Notes: generated by a model not told the origin, from the letters alone. Shown: positions 29,769-38,214, numbered from the stretch's first letter. The stretch: DNA of 42,683 nt from Novosphingopyxis sp038234155 (GCA_038234155.1 JBBSUT010000003.1:1-42683); one strand, 5' to 3'. Translations and numbers: made by a program.

Positions 29769-31031
29769 ATGAACGCCGAAATCAGCGCCGACCCAGAAGA
29801 GCGTACGGACCGGTTCGAAGCCAAGCGCGAGCGGATCATTTCCGCCGCGGCCGAGCTGATCAACGCGCGCGGCGTCAAGGGGATGACCTTTGTCGATGTC
29901 GGCCGGATGGTCGATCTCAACACCACCAGCATCGCCTATTATTTCAAGCGCAAGGAAAAGCTGGCCGAGGCGGTGTTCCAGCGCACGCTGGAGCGGATCG
30001 AGCGCGAGGTCGACATCGCCGCCGCCGAAGGCACGCCCGAGCAACGCGTCCACCGTTATCTGCAACTGACGTTCGACCGCATCGCCGCGCAGCGCGAAGG
30101 CACGCATCCGCCCGAGGCTGCCCTGTCCGATATCCGCGCCATGCCGGAGGATACGCGCGATCGGCTGCTCGGCAAATTTGTCGGCATGTTCCGCAAGGCG
30201 CGCGGCTTCTTCGGCAGCAGCGATGATCCCGTCGGCCACGCCGATTTGACCGCGCGGGCGCATATTTTCCTGGAATATACCTATTGGCTTCCGATCTTGC
30301 TGAGCGATTATTCGCGCACGGATTTCGGCCGGCTGCGCGAACGCAGTTTTGAACTCATGCGCACCGGCGTGGCGGCCGAAAACCATGCGCCGCGGTCGAT
30401 CGATCTGCCTGCGCCGGACCTGCCGGCCAGCGGCGGGCAGGAACGCGGGCTGACCGATTTTCTGGAGGCGGCGACCCGGCTGATCAACGAGCGCGGCTAT
30501 CGCGGCGCCTCGGTCGAGCGGATCGCCAGCCAGCTCAACGTGACCAAGGGCAGTTTCTACCACCATCTTGCGGCCAAGGACGATCTGGTGATGAAATGCT
30601 TCGCCGCGAGCTATGACCGCGTATCGGCAACACAGCGGGTGGCGCTGGACCAGAACGGCAGCTTTCTGGACCGGATCGCAGCCGCGGTGGAAAGTCTGGT
30701 CCATTCGCAGTTCGGCGGAAACCGGCCGCTGCTGCGGACAACGGCCATGGGCGTGCTGCCGCCGCGGATGCAGCAGATGGTGCTCGAACGATCCGACTGG
30801 ATGGCGCGGCGCTTCGCCGGAATGATGATCGACGGGATTACCGAAGGATCGGTCCGCGCGATCGATCCGCTGGTGGCGAGCCAGCTGGCCATGGTGATGC
30901 TGAACGCCGCCTGGGATCTCAAGAACTGGGCCGGACGGCGCGACATGGCGCTGGCGACGCGGCTCTACACCGCGCCGCTGCTCCATGGTTTCTTCGGGCC
31001 GCCCGCTAACAGCCAAATCGCCAAAAACTAG
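29769..31031 (+). CDS. Tandem double-TetR transcriptional regulator
   Basis: One 420-residue protein holds two consecutive TetR units. Unit 1 has a helix-turn-helix at about 20-66 (IISAAAELINARGVKGMTFVDV, DLNTTSIAYYFKRKEKL as separate strings) and a ligand domain to about 202. A proline-rich linker (203-226) leads to unit 2 with its own helix-turn-helix at about 227-276 (ASVERIASQLNVTKGSFYHHLAAKDDL region) and a second ligand domain. TetR proteins normally are about 200 residues and act as dimers; this fusion would bring two DNA-binding heads and possibly two ligand pockets into one chain. It diverges from the SDR gene and probably controls the neighbouring acyl-CoA genes. Confidence 0.9.
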   Translation: MNAEISADPEERTDRFEAKRERIISAAAELINARGVKGMTFVDVGRMVDLNTTSIAYYFKRKEKLAEAVFQRTLERIEREVDIAAAEGTPEQRVHRYLQLTFDRIAAQREGTHPPEAALSDIRAMPEDTRDRLLGKFVGMFRKARGFFGSSDDPVGHADLTARAHIFLEYTYWLPILLSDYSRTDFGRLRERSFELMRTGVAAENHAPRSIDLPAPDLPASGGQERGLTDFLEAATRLINERGYRGASVERIASQLNVTKGSFYHHLAAKDDLVMKCFAASYDRVSATQRVALDQNGSFLDRIAAAVESLVHSQFGGNRPLLRTTAMGVLPPRMQQMVLERSDWMARRFAGMMIDGITEGSVRAIDPLVASQLAMVMLNAAWDLKNWAGRRDMALATRLYTAPLLHGFFGPPANSQIAKN

Positions 31032-31052
31032 ACCGCCGAAAGCCGGACCGCT

Positions 31053-32132
31053 TCAATAATCGTTGAGGCGCGCAAACCGTTCGCGGTGGAACGCGCTCGA
31101 TCCCCACAGCTGTTCCAGCGTGCGCGCGCGCTTCAGATAAAAGCCGATATCATATTCGTCGGTCATGCCGATGCCGCCGTGCATCTGCACCGCTTCCTTG
31201 CTCATATGATGGATCGCGTCGCTGGCGACCGCCTTGGCCTGGCTCGCCGCCATGGCGATGTCGCCGCGCTTGTCGTCGAGCGCGGCCAACCCGTTCTCGA
31301 CCGCCGAGCGCATCAGCTCTATCTCCCCGAACAGATCGGCCATGCGGTGCTGCAACGCCTGAAAGCTGGAGAGCACCTGGTTAAACTGCACGCGCTGTTT
31401 CAGATAGCCGAGCGTCACGTCGAACGCCTGCAGCGCCATGCCCAGCATTTCCGCCGAAGCCCCGATGCGCGCGCGGTCGAGAATCTGATCGAGCAGATCG
31501 TCCCCGCCGTCCGCCAGTTTCTCGGCGGGCGCGCCGTCAAACGTCAGTTCGGCCCAGCCGCGCTGGTCAACCATCGATCGGCCCGAACGGGTTACCCCGT
31601 CCACCGACCCGTCGACGAGATAGACACCGTCCGCCGCCGAGACGATGAACAGCCCCGCGCTCATCCCCTCGGGCACAAACATCTTGGTGCCGCTGAGCTT
31701 GCCGCCCGAAACGCTGGTATCGTTCTTGCCCGGATGGTGGCGCGGGCCTTCGTCGATAGCGAGCGTGCCGATCACCTCGCCGCTGGCAATCTTCGGCAGC
31801 CACGCGCTTTTCTGCGCGTCCGATCCGCCGAGGATCAGCGCGCTCGCCGCGCCCAGCGCGGATGCGAGCAGCGGGCTTGCCGTCAGGCTGCGTCCGGTTT
31901 CCTCGAGCACCAGCCCCAGGCTCATATAGCCAAAATCGGAGCCGCCATGCTCTTCGGGAATAATCACCCCGGCCCAGCCCATCTCGGCCATCTCGGCATA
32001 GACGTCCGCGTCATAGCCCGCATCGCCATCACCGTCGCGCACCTTGCGGAACGCGCCGACGGGATTTTCCTTCTTGGTCCATTCGCGCGCCATATCGCGC
32101 AACATGGTCTGTTCTTCGCTGAGGATAGCCAT
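31053..32132 (-). CDS. Acyl-CoA dehydrogenase, short subunit
   Basis: A 359-residue acyl-CoA dehydrogenase family protein. The N-terminal helical domain (EEQTMLRDMAREW), a degenerate middle beta domain (GTLAIDEGP replaces the usual T.P..GSD segment) and the C-terminal helices with QMHGGIGMTDEYDIGFYLKRART are seen. The end LEQLWGSSAFHRERFA lacks the usual EGT.EIQ loop. Such reduced subunits pair with a second dehydrogenase in the heteromeric enzymes of steroid side-chain degradation. The partner candidate is the adjacent upstream gene at 32280-33506. Its Shine-Dalgarno GGAG (6 bases before the ATG) overlaps the arm of a 10-bp hairpin. Confidence 0.9.
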   Translation of the reverse strand: MAILSEEQTMLRDMAREWTKKENPVGAFRKVRDGDGDAGYDADVYAEMAEMGWAGVIIPEEHGGSDFGYMSLGLVLEETGRSLTASPLLASALGAASALILGGSDAQKSAWLPKIASGEVIGTLAIDEGPRHHPGKNDTSVSGGKLSGTKMFVPEGMSAGLFIVSAADGVYLVDGSVDGVTRSGRSMVDQRGWAELTFDGAPAEKLADGGDDLLDQILDRARIGASAEMLGMALQAFDVTLGYLKQRVQFNQVLSSFQALQHRMADLFGEIELMRSAVENGLAALDDKRGDIAMAASQAKAVASDAIHHMSKEAVQMHGGIGMTDEYDIGFYLKRARTLEQLWGSSAFHRERFARLNDY

Positions 32133-32279
32133 TTTTATCTCCCTCTCCCCTTCAGGGGAGAGGGCCGGGGAGAGGGGGAGTCCGCGGCCCGTGCTGTAAA
32201 GTTATGATGGGAGACTGCCCCTCTCCCTTCGGCCCCTGCGGGCTTCTTCCCTCTCTCCCTCAAGGAGAGAGGGACGGAT
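32133..32279 (-). repeat. Hairpin-rich spacer between the two dehydrogenase genes
   Basis: The 147-base spacer is built from CCCTCTCC/GGAGAGGG blocks. Hairpin A: 11-bp perfect stem at 32248-32274 (loop CTCAA on the plus strand), just after the upstream dehydrogenase stop. Hairpin B: 10-bp perfect stem at 32141-32164 (loop TTCA), ending 8 bases before the start of the downstream gene. Inner blocks at 32167-32176 and 32218-32227 are also complementary to each other. The look is that of a REP/BIME-type repeat; it may stabilise, end or gate the transcript. Confidence 0.75.
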
Positions 32280-33506
32280 TTACTGGTGATCCAGCATCCC
32301 CAGGATGCGCTTGGAGATGATGTTGTTCTGCACCTCGGTCGAGCCGCCGTAGATCGTGGTCGCCTTGCCGAACAGCCAGGTGCGGGTTGAACGCAGCTCG
32401 TCCTCGCTGAACCCTTCGCCTTCCCAGCCCAGACCCTTCATCCCCATGATCTCGATCATCATTTCGGCGCGCTGCTGGCCCAATTTGGTACCGACTTTTT
32501 TCAGGATCGAGCTGACCTCGGACACGCCGCCGGTGGCCTTTGCCTCGGCCTGCACACGCAGCGCGGTGCCCAGGAAGCTGCGCCACTGCATCTCGAAATC
32601 GCTGATTTTCGTGCGCAGCTCGGCATCATCAAGCTGGCCATTGTCGTTCACGCCGACATAGGTCTTGGCCATCGCGTGGAGCGGCATGGTGGGCATGCGG
32701 ATCGCGCTGCCGCCGCCCGACAGATTGGTGCGCTCATGCTGCAGCAGGCGCTTGCCGATGGTCCAGCCCTGCCCTTCCTTGCCCACCAGATTTTCCTTGG
32801 GCACCCTGACGTTGGTGAAAAACGTTTCGCAGAACGGGCTCATGCCGCTGATCATGCGGATCGGCTTCACATCGACGCCGTCCGCTTTCATGTCCATCAG
32901 CATGAAGGAAATACCCTCATGCTTGTGGCTCTTGTCGGTGCGCACGAGCGCGAAGCATTTGTCCGCCCATTGCCCGCCGCTGGTCCAGGTCTTCTGGCCA
33001 TTCACGATATAATGATCGCCACCCACTGGATCAGAAACGGCTTCCCCGAAGGTCTGGATATTGGCGAGATCGGATCCGGCATTGGGTTCGCTATAGCCCT
33101 GGCACCAGCGTATTTCACCGCGGGCGATCGGCGGGATATGCTCTTTCTTCTGCTCTTCGGAGCCATATTCCAGCAACGTGGGGCCAAACATCATCACGCC
33201 CATGCCGCCGATCGGGTTATACGCCTGCGCGCGGCTCATTTCCTGGTTCAGGATCTTGGCCTGCTCGCGTGACAAGCCGCCACCGCCATAGGCCTTGGGC
33301 CATGTCGGCGTGCCCCAACCCTTGTCGCCCACCGCCGTGCGCCAGGATTTTTCATCGGCGCTCTCGTCGGTCGGGCCCTCGACGGAGGACAGGCTGTTGT
33401 CCGTGCCCTTCAGCGATGCGGGGAAATGGGCGTCCAGCCAGCTGCGCACCTCCGCGCGGAAGGTTTCGCCATCGGTCTCGGCTGTCGTTGCGGGCGCGCT
33501 CGCCAT
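32280..33506 (-). CDS. Acyl-CoA dehydrogenase, long subunit
   Basis: A 408-residue acyl-CoA dehydrogenase with the full flavin-binding middle domain: RWCQGYSEPNAGSDLA (substrate/FAD segment) and WTSGGQWADKCFALVRT. Near the C-terminus is FGKATTIYGGSTEVQNNII, where the glutamate that acts as base in medium-chain enzymes is replaced by Gly, so any catalytic base lies elsewhere. The start was set at MASAPATT, with GAGGAG 6 bases before; the ATG six bases upstream directly abuts that sequence. It probably co-transcribes with the short dehydrogenase downstream, and the pair may form a mixed tetramer. Confidence 0.92.
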   Translation of the reverse strand: MASAPATTAETDGETFRAEVRSWLDAHFPASLKGTDNSLSSVEGPTDESADEKSWRTAVGDKGWGTPTWPKAYGGGGLSREQAKILNQEMSRAQAYNPIGGMGVMMFGPTLLEYGSEEQKKEHIPPIARGEIRWCQGYSEPNAGSDLANIQTFGEAVSDPVGGDHYIVNGQKTWTSGGQWADKCFALVRTDKSHKHEGISFMLMDMKADGVDVKPIRMISGMSPFCETFFTNVRVPKENLVGKEGQGWTIGKRLLQHERTNLSGGGSAIRMPTMPLHAMAKTYVGVNDNGQLDDAELRTKISDFEMQWRSFLGTALRVQAEAKATGGVSEVSSILKKVGTKLGQQRAEMMIEIMGMKGLGWEGEGFSEDELRSTRTWLFGKATTIYGGSTEVQNNIISKRILGMLDHQ

Positions 33507-33586
33507 CGTCATCTCCTCGGGGACTTTTCGTGCCATCGGTATGCCCCAAAACCGCCGGCGATGAAAGCTGCGATTGCGCGGGCGGA

Positions 33587-33675
33587 CGGCGGGCTGTCGG
33601 CGGGCTGTCGGCGGGCTGCCGACTGGCTGTCGACTGGCGGGCGCAGCGCTATTGGAGCAGGCGCTATTGGCGCAG
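33587..33675. repeat. 11-bp x5 and 15-bp x2 tandem repeats
   Basis: Five 11-base units run from 33587 to 33641: two exact CGGCGGGCTGT, one with a final C, then CGACTGGCTGT and CGACTGGCGGG. They are followed by two 15-base units GCGCTATTGG+AGCAG (33646-33660) and GCGCTATTGG+CGCAG (33661-33675). The last unit contains the tesB stop codon, so the tesB end has been duplicated downstream of itself. Confidence 0.9.
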
Positions 33676-34566
33676 ACGCATCATGCCTTCCTGCGTACAG
33701 CTGGCAACCAGGCGGCCGTCGGCGGCAAAGATACTCCCCCTGTTCATGCCTCGCGCATGGCCGGTCCACGGGCTGTCCATGGCGAACAGCAGCCACTCAT
33801 CCATCCGGAACGGCTCGTGAAACCACATCGCGTGATCGATGCTGGTCATCGCCAGTTTGTGTGTGGCCCAGTGTATGCCGTGCGGCAGGTTGGACGTGCC
33901 CAGCAGCAGCATGTCGCTGGCAAAGGCCAGCATCAGCCGGTGCAGCGACTCCGGCCCCTCGACCGGTGCCACGGTGCGCATCCAGGCGTGCTGGAAGGGC
34001 GGCTGCTTCTCACCCGATCCGGGGAAACGTGGCTCCACCGTGCGAAATTCGATCGGGCGGGGGCGTGCGCGCATCCGGGCCAGATATTCGGCCGGCACAC
34101 CGTCTTGCGTTTCGAGCCGCTCGATCTCGGTCGGCAACGCGTCGGGGCCGGGCACGTCCGGCATCGGCATCTGATGATGCAGGCCGTCGGCGGGCCGCTG
34201 GAAGCTGGCCGAGAAGTTGAAGATCGGCCTGCCGTGCTGGATCGCGATGACGCGGCGGTTGGAAAAGCTGCGGCCGTAGAAATCGCGTTCCACGCGGTAG
34301 ATGATCGGCGTGCCCGGCTCACCGCCGCGCAAGAAATAGGCGTGGAGCGAATGGACGATCCGATCTTCCTCCACGCTCTGCGAAGCAGCCGCCAGCGCCT
34401 GCGCAATAACCTGCCCGCCAAAAACGCGTTCGCGATCATCATCATTGTTGAGGCCACGGTATAGATCGGTGTCGAGCCGCTCGACGGTCAGCAATTTGCG
34501 CAGGCCGCCGACGAGTCGCTGGGGCGGATATTGGTTAATGTCTTGCGTAGACTCATCGTCGGACAT
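33664..34566 (-). CDS. tesB: Acyl-CoA thioesterase II
   Basis: TesB hydrolyses medium and long acyl-CoAs to free acid and CoA. The 300-residue length and double-hotdog layout match. The N-terminal hotdog has VFGGQVIAQALAAA and SLHAYFLRGG; the C-terminal one has ASDMLLLGTS with the catalytic Asp, SIDHAMWFHEPF with the Thr/Ser-His region, and a final TQEGMMR with the catalytic Gln. It lies leftward, upstream of and in line with the dehydrogenase pair (157 bases apart, holding tandem repeats), and diverges from rlpA. Confidence 0.95.
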   Translation of the reverse strand: MSDDESTQDINQYPPQRLVGGLRKLLTVERLDTDLYRGLNNDDDRERVFGGQVIAQALAAASQSVEEDRIVHSLHAYFLRGGEPGTPIIYRVERDFYGRSFSNRRVIAIQHGRPIFNFSASFQRPADGLHHQMPMPDVPGPDALPTEIERLETQDGVPAEYLARMRARPRPIEFRTVEPRFPGSGEKQPPFQHAWMRTVAPVEGPESLHRLMLAFASDMLLLGTSNLPHGIHWATHKLAMTSIDHAMWFHEPFRMDEWLLFAMDSPWTGHARGMNRGSIFAADGRLVASCTQEGMMRLRQ

Positions 34567-34735
34567 GTCTGGTTCCCTTATATATGGTCGTCCGGCCTCA
34601 TCCCCGGCACCGTTGGTCGCGTCAAGCGAGATAAGGACCGATAGCCTCCGTAGCGGAGACTACACCGCTGGAGGGCGGCCTGGGGTTGGTTAAGAAAGCT
34701 ACAGTTTTCTGTTATAAATCAAAGGCATAAAGAAT

Positions 34736-35347
34736 ATGCAGCTGGCGACGACAACAATCCGCACGCGCTTTCGCAGGGCGTCCCGCTCCGTCCGACTGGG
34801 CAGGTTCATCGGCTATGGTGTGGCCGTGCTGGTGCCCGCCCTGGGCCTGATCGGCGCCGCGCGGGCCGATGCCCCGGCACCGGCCGGCGGCTTTGTGCCG
34901 ATCGAAATCAGCGCCGATATCGATGCGCGCATGGCGCAGCCTGCCGCGGCAGCGATTGCCGTTGACGCCGTGCTGGACGCTGCGTCCGACACGCCCGGCC
35001 TCGCTGCGCCAGCCGAAGACATGCTGGCCCAAGACATTCTGGCCGAAGACATGCTGGAAAATATCGCCGGGGGCGGCGCCAGCTATTACGGCCCCAATCT
35101 GGCCGGCAACCGCACCGCCAGCGGCGAACGGTTCGATCCGACGCAGCTGACCGCGGCGCACCGCACCCTGCCGATGGGCAGCAAGGTCAAGGTGACGATG
35201 GGCGGCAAATCGGTGATCGTGCGGATCAACGATCGCGGACCGTTCCACGGCAATCGCGTGATCGACCTGTCGACGGCCGCGGCCAAGCAGATCGGCCTGT
35301 TTCGCGCCGGTACGGGACGGGTGAAGCTGCAGCTCGTCAGCGGCTGA
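34736..35347 (+). CDS. RlpA-like septal ring lytic transglycosylase family protein
   Basis: A 203-residue secreted protein with an Arg-rich, long signal region (to about residue 45, ending ARADA) and a C-terminal RlpA double-psi beta-barrel: GGGASYYGPNLAGNRTASGE, AAHRTLPMGSKV and the catalytic-type IVRINDRGPFHGNRVIDLS. RlpA cleaves denuded peptidoglycan glycans at the septum in Pseudomonas; here there is no C-terminal SPOR domain, so septal targeting must differ or be absent. Residues 94-108 are three copies of a five-residue repeat (EDMLA, QDILA, EDMLE). An AT-rich stretch with TATAAA precedes the gene and may be its promoter. Confidence 0.88.
   Translation: MQLATTTIRTRFRRASRSVRLGRFIGYGVAVLVPALGLIGAARADAPAPAGGFVPIEISADIDARMAQPAAAAIAVDAVLDAASDTPGLAAPAEDMLAQDILAEDMLENIAGGGASYYGPNLAGNRTASGERFDPTQLTAAHRTLPMGSKVKVTMGGKSVIVRINDRGPFHGNRVIDLSTAAAKQIGLFRAGTGRVKLQLVSG
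35015..35059 (+). repeat. Three 15-bp tandem repeats in the rlpA-like gene
   Basis: Units at 35015-35029, 35030-35044 and 35045-35059 (GAAGACATGCTGGCC and variants) encode EDMLA-QDILA-EDMLE just before the barrel domain. Confidence 0.75.
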
Positions 35348-35438
35348 GCGGGCGTTTCGATTGGCGGCCGCTTGGGTTGAGACGGGCTGCGGCTGGAATC
35401 CGCTTCGGCTGAAACCGGCTCGGGCAGACGCGCCTGAT

Positions 35439-37166
35439 TTATCCCGCCGCCAGCTTGCGGTTATAAGCCGCCTCCCTGTCTTCCTCGATATCGTGCATCG
35501 CCAGCTCGACCGAGGTAAAGCTGCGGCATTGGCGCGGACGATCGCTCTGGTTTAGCGCCGCGGCAATCGGCGCATGCATGGCGGCAAAGGCCACGCGCAC
35601 CGCCTTGACCTCCAGGTTGTCGAGCAGCCGCTCCAGCATGGCGATCCCGCTGGCATCGATGCTGTTGACCGAGCGCATATCCAGCACCAGCCATGTCACC
35701 TTGTCATAACCCGAAACGAAGTTGAGGATCGCATCCTCGCAGTAGGACGCGTTGCCAAAATAGATCGAGCGATCGATCCGAACGATCAGCACCGGCAGCG
35801 TGCGCACGTCGCCCTTCTTGCGGTCGATCGAGCGATACACGTTGAGATCGTCCAGCTTGTCGACCTGTGTCACGCGCGGCAGGCTGCTGAACCACAGGAA
35901 CGCCGCCAGCCCCATCAACGTGCCCAGCATCAGCCCCCATTGCACGCCGAGCAGCAGGGTCAGCGCCAGCGTGGCCAGCAGCACCGCGCTCTCGACCTTG
36001 CTGTAGCGCATCACCGCGCGGATCGCGCGCAATTTGACGAGGCCGAACACCGCGCTGATCACCAGCGCGGCCAGCGCAGCCTCGGGCAGATAAGCCAGCG
36101 CGCCCGTCAGGAACAGCAGCACGGCCAGCGTCACCAGCGACGCGATCACCGAGCTGATCGGTGAGCGGCTGCCGCTGTCGGCGGTCAGCGCCGAACGGCT
36201 GAGGCTGACCCCCACGGCGTAGCCCCCGGTCAGCCCCGCCGCGATATTGGCCGCGCCGAGTGCCAGCGCCTCGCGGTCGCTGCGCACCTTGCGCCGGTTC
36301 TTGCCGGCCAGCGATTTGGCCACCGCGCTGCCGATCACGAACACGATCAGCGCCGCGATCAGGCTGGACGGGGCGAGCGCGATCCAGGGATCCATCGCCA
36401 GCGGCGGCCCATGCAGGCGCGGCAAGCCCCCGGAAACATCGCTAACGCGCGGCACCGAGAGCGCGGTGGTACCGACCAGCAGCGCCGCGCCCACCAGCAC
36501 CATCAGCGGGATCGCCTTGACCATCAGCCCGCGCCAGGGCGGCCGCACGCCGAGCTTCCACAAGACCGGCCCGGCATAACGATCGCCCAGCAGCAGCAGC
36601 GCCAACGCGCCCGCGCCGATCATCGCCGCATCGCCGTGCATGCCCGGCAGCGCGCCCAGCAATCCGCGCATCGTGCCGATCAGATCGCCGCTCCTGGGGA
36701 TATCGATGCCAAACAAGGTCGGCAACTGGCTCGCCGCGATCAGCACCGCGGCGGCCGCGGTGAAGCCCAGCAGCACCGGTTCGCTCACAAAATTGACCAG
36801 CCGCCCGAGCCGGAAGACGCCGAGCAGCAGCAGCGCCGCGCCCACTTCAAGCGCGATCACCATCGCCGCCTGCATGGGCGGCACGCCGCTCGACGTGATC
36901 GCGTCACCCACGATGAGCGAGATCAGCGCGACCGGACCGATCGACACGAACGGGCTGGTGCCCAGCACCAGATACAGCAGCGGCGGCGCGAGCGCGGCGT
37001 AAAGCCCCATCTGCGGCGGCAGTCCGGCGAGCAGCGCATAGGCCATTGCCTGCGGGATGAGCAGGACCGAGAGGACCAGCCCTGCGATGGCATCGTCGAG
37101 CAGGAAAGCGCGGCGGTAATCCTGCAGCCAGCCCGGCTTGGCGGGGAGGAGATCGGCCGGTGTCAT
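35439..37166 (-). CDS. SulP family anion transporter with STAS domain
   Basis: A 575-residue inner-membrane protein. The first 430 residues hold the SLC26/SulP core with about 14 hydrophobic segments (LIPQAMAYALLAGLPPQMGLYAALAPPLLY as two signature strings, GSRSPISSVIASL), and the last 130 form a STAS domain (WLVLDMRSVNSIDASGIAMLERL). Family members carry sulfate, bicarbonate or dicarboxylates; no sulfate-assimilation or carbonic anhydrase gene is adjacent, so the ion is undetermined. It converges with the rlpA-like gene and lies downstream of mtnP in the same direction. Confidence 0.94.
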   Translation of the reverse strand: MTPADLLPAKPGWLQDYRRAFLLDDAIAGLVLSVLLIPQAMAYALLAGLPPQMGLYAALAPPLLYLVLGTSPFVSIGPVALISLIVGDAITSSGVPPMQAAMVIALEVGAALLLLGVFRLGRLVNFVSEPVLLGFTAAAAVLIAASQLPTLFGIDIPRSGDLIGTMRGLLGALPGMHGDAAMIGAGALALLLLGDRYAGPVLWKLGVRPPWRGLMVKAIPLMVLVGAALLVGTTALSVPRVSDVSGGLPRLHGPPLAMDPWIALAPSSLIAALIVFVIGSAVAKSLAGKNRRKVRSDREALALGAANIAAGLTGGYAVGVSLSRSALTADSGSRSPISSVIASLVTLAVLLFLTGALAYLPEAALAALVISAVFGLVKLRAIRAVMRYSKVESAVLLATLALTLLLGVQWGLMLGTLMGLAAFLWFSSLPRVTQVDKLDDLNVYRSIDRKKGDVRTLPVLIVRIDRSIYFGNASYCEDAILNFVSGYDKVTWLVLDMRSVNSIDASGIAMLERLLDNLEVKAVRVAFAAMHAPIAAALNQSDRPRQCRSFTSVELAMHDIEEDREAAYNRKLAAG

Positions 37167-37302
37167 TATGTGTCGTCGGCCCCCGAAACGCTCTCTTCAG
37201 CAATGGAGCCTAAACCGCAGGCAGGTCCATGCGCAATCTCTCTCGTAAAACAGCCCAAGGCTCTGCTGCTGTGCGCTCCTGCACAAATTCAGGAACTGGA
37301 GG

Positions 37303-38172
37303 TTACCCCAAGACCCGCCCCGCCACCGCATCGAGCTTGGCCAGCAGCGCCGGATCGCGGTGCGCGGGATCGGTGATCAGCGCATAGTCCAGCACCGTAT
37401 CGAGCGGGCTGGCCGCGCGCGTTTCGGGCAGCGCGCGGACGAACGCCTCCACCGCCTTTCGCGCCACCGCGCCGTTCGCGGTCATCTGCGCGATCACCTC
37501 ACGCACCTCCACGAACGCGGTTTCCTCGCGCCAGCAATCATAGTCGGTGACCATGCCGATCAGCGCATAGGGCAGCTCCGCCTCGCGCGCCAATTTGGCC
37601 TCGGGCATCGCCGTCATGCCGATCACGTCCGCGCCCCACTGGCGGTAGAGCAGGCTTTCGGCGCGGGTGGAAAATTGCGGGCCTTCCATCGCCAGATAGG
37701 TGCCGCCCTTGGTCACTGCCCCGCCCGCGACGCTCACCGCCTCGGCGGCACAGGCAGACAGGCGCGCGCACACCGGCTCGGCCATCGAGACATGCGCGAC
37801 CATGCCGCCGCCGAAGAAGCTGGAGGGCCGCCCCTTGGTGCGGTCGATAAACTGATCGACCACCACGAAGCGGCCCGGCGCCAGTTCTTCGCGCAAGCTG
37901 CCGATCGAACTGATCGCCAGGATATCGGTGCAGCCGCTGCGCTTCAGCGCATCGATATTGGCGCGCGCGTTGAGATCGGAAGGCGCGATCCGGTGCCCGC
38001 GGCCGTGGCGCGGCAGGAAGCGCAGCTCGACATCGCCGATCCGCCCGAACAGGATGTCGTCCGAGGGCTCACCCCAGGGCGATTCGACGCTGCGCCATTG
38101 CTGATCCTCCAGCCCGTCGATGGCATAGAGACCCGAGCCCCCGATAATTCCGATGGTCCACTGACCCGCCAT
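37303..38172 (-). CDS. mtnP: S-methyl-5'-thioadenosine phosphorylase
   Basis: MtnP phosphorolyses methylthioadenosine, the by-product of polyamine synthesis, to adenine and methylthioribose-1-phosphate for methionine salvage. The 289 residues carry IGIIGGSGLY, the phosphate-binding LPRHGRGHR and the adenine-selective TDYDCW (two Asp), which separates MTA phosphorylases from guanosine/inosine phosphorylases. The start was set at MAGQWTIGII; the open frame continues upstream through an intergenic repeat that reads as SPSTSSGL, which is not part of the gene. No other methionine-salvage gene is adjacent. Confidence 0.95.
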   Translation of the reverse strand: MAGQWTIGIIGGSGLYAIDGLEDQQWRSVESPWGEPSDDILFGRIGDVELRFLPRHGRGHRIAPSDLNARANIDALKRSGCTDILAISSIGSLREELAPGRFVVVDQFIDRTKGRPSSFFGGGMVAHVSMAEPVCARLSACAAEAVSVAGGAVTKGGTYLAMEGPQFSTRAESLLYRQWGADVIGMTAMPEAKLAREAELPYALIGMVTDYDCWREETAFVEVREVIAQMTANGAVARKAVEAFVRALPETRAASPLDTVLDYALITDPAHRDPALLAKLDAVAGRVLG

Positions 38173-38183
38173 AAACCCAATCT

Positions 38184-38214
38184 CCGTTAGCCCTGAGCTT
38201 GTCGAAGGGCTGTC
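38184..38214. repeat. Intergenic 'GAGCTTGTCGAAGGG' repeat
   Basis: CCCTGAGCTTGTCGAAGGG lies within AGCCCT/AGGGCT arms (38189-38194 and 38206-38211). This is a well-known dispersed element of Alphaproteobacteria (recalled, not searched), placed here between divergent mtnP and an acyl-CoA dehydrogenase gene, close to the mtnP start. Confidence 0.75.

Noticed and set aside
33587..33641. Possible CRISPR-like array
   Set aside because: Units are 11 bp with no spacers and no cas genes nearby; it is a minisatellite.
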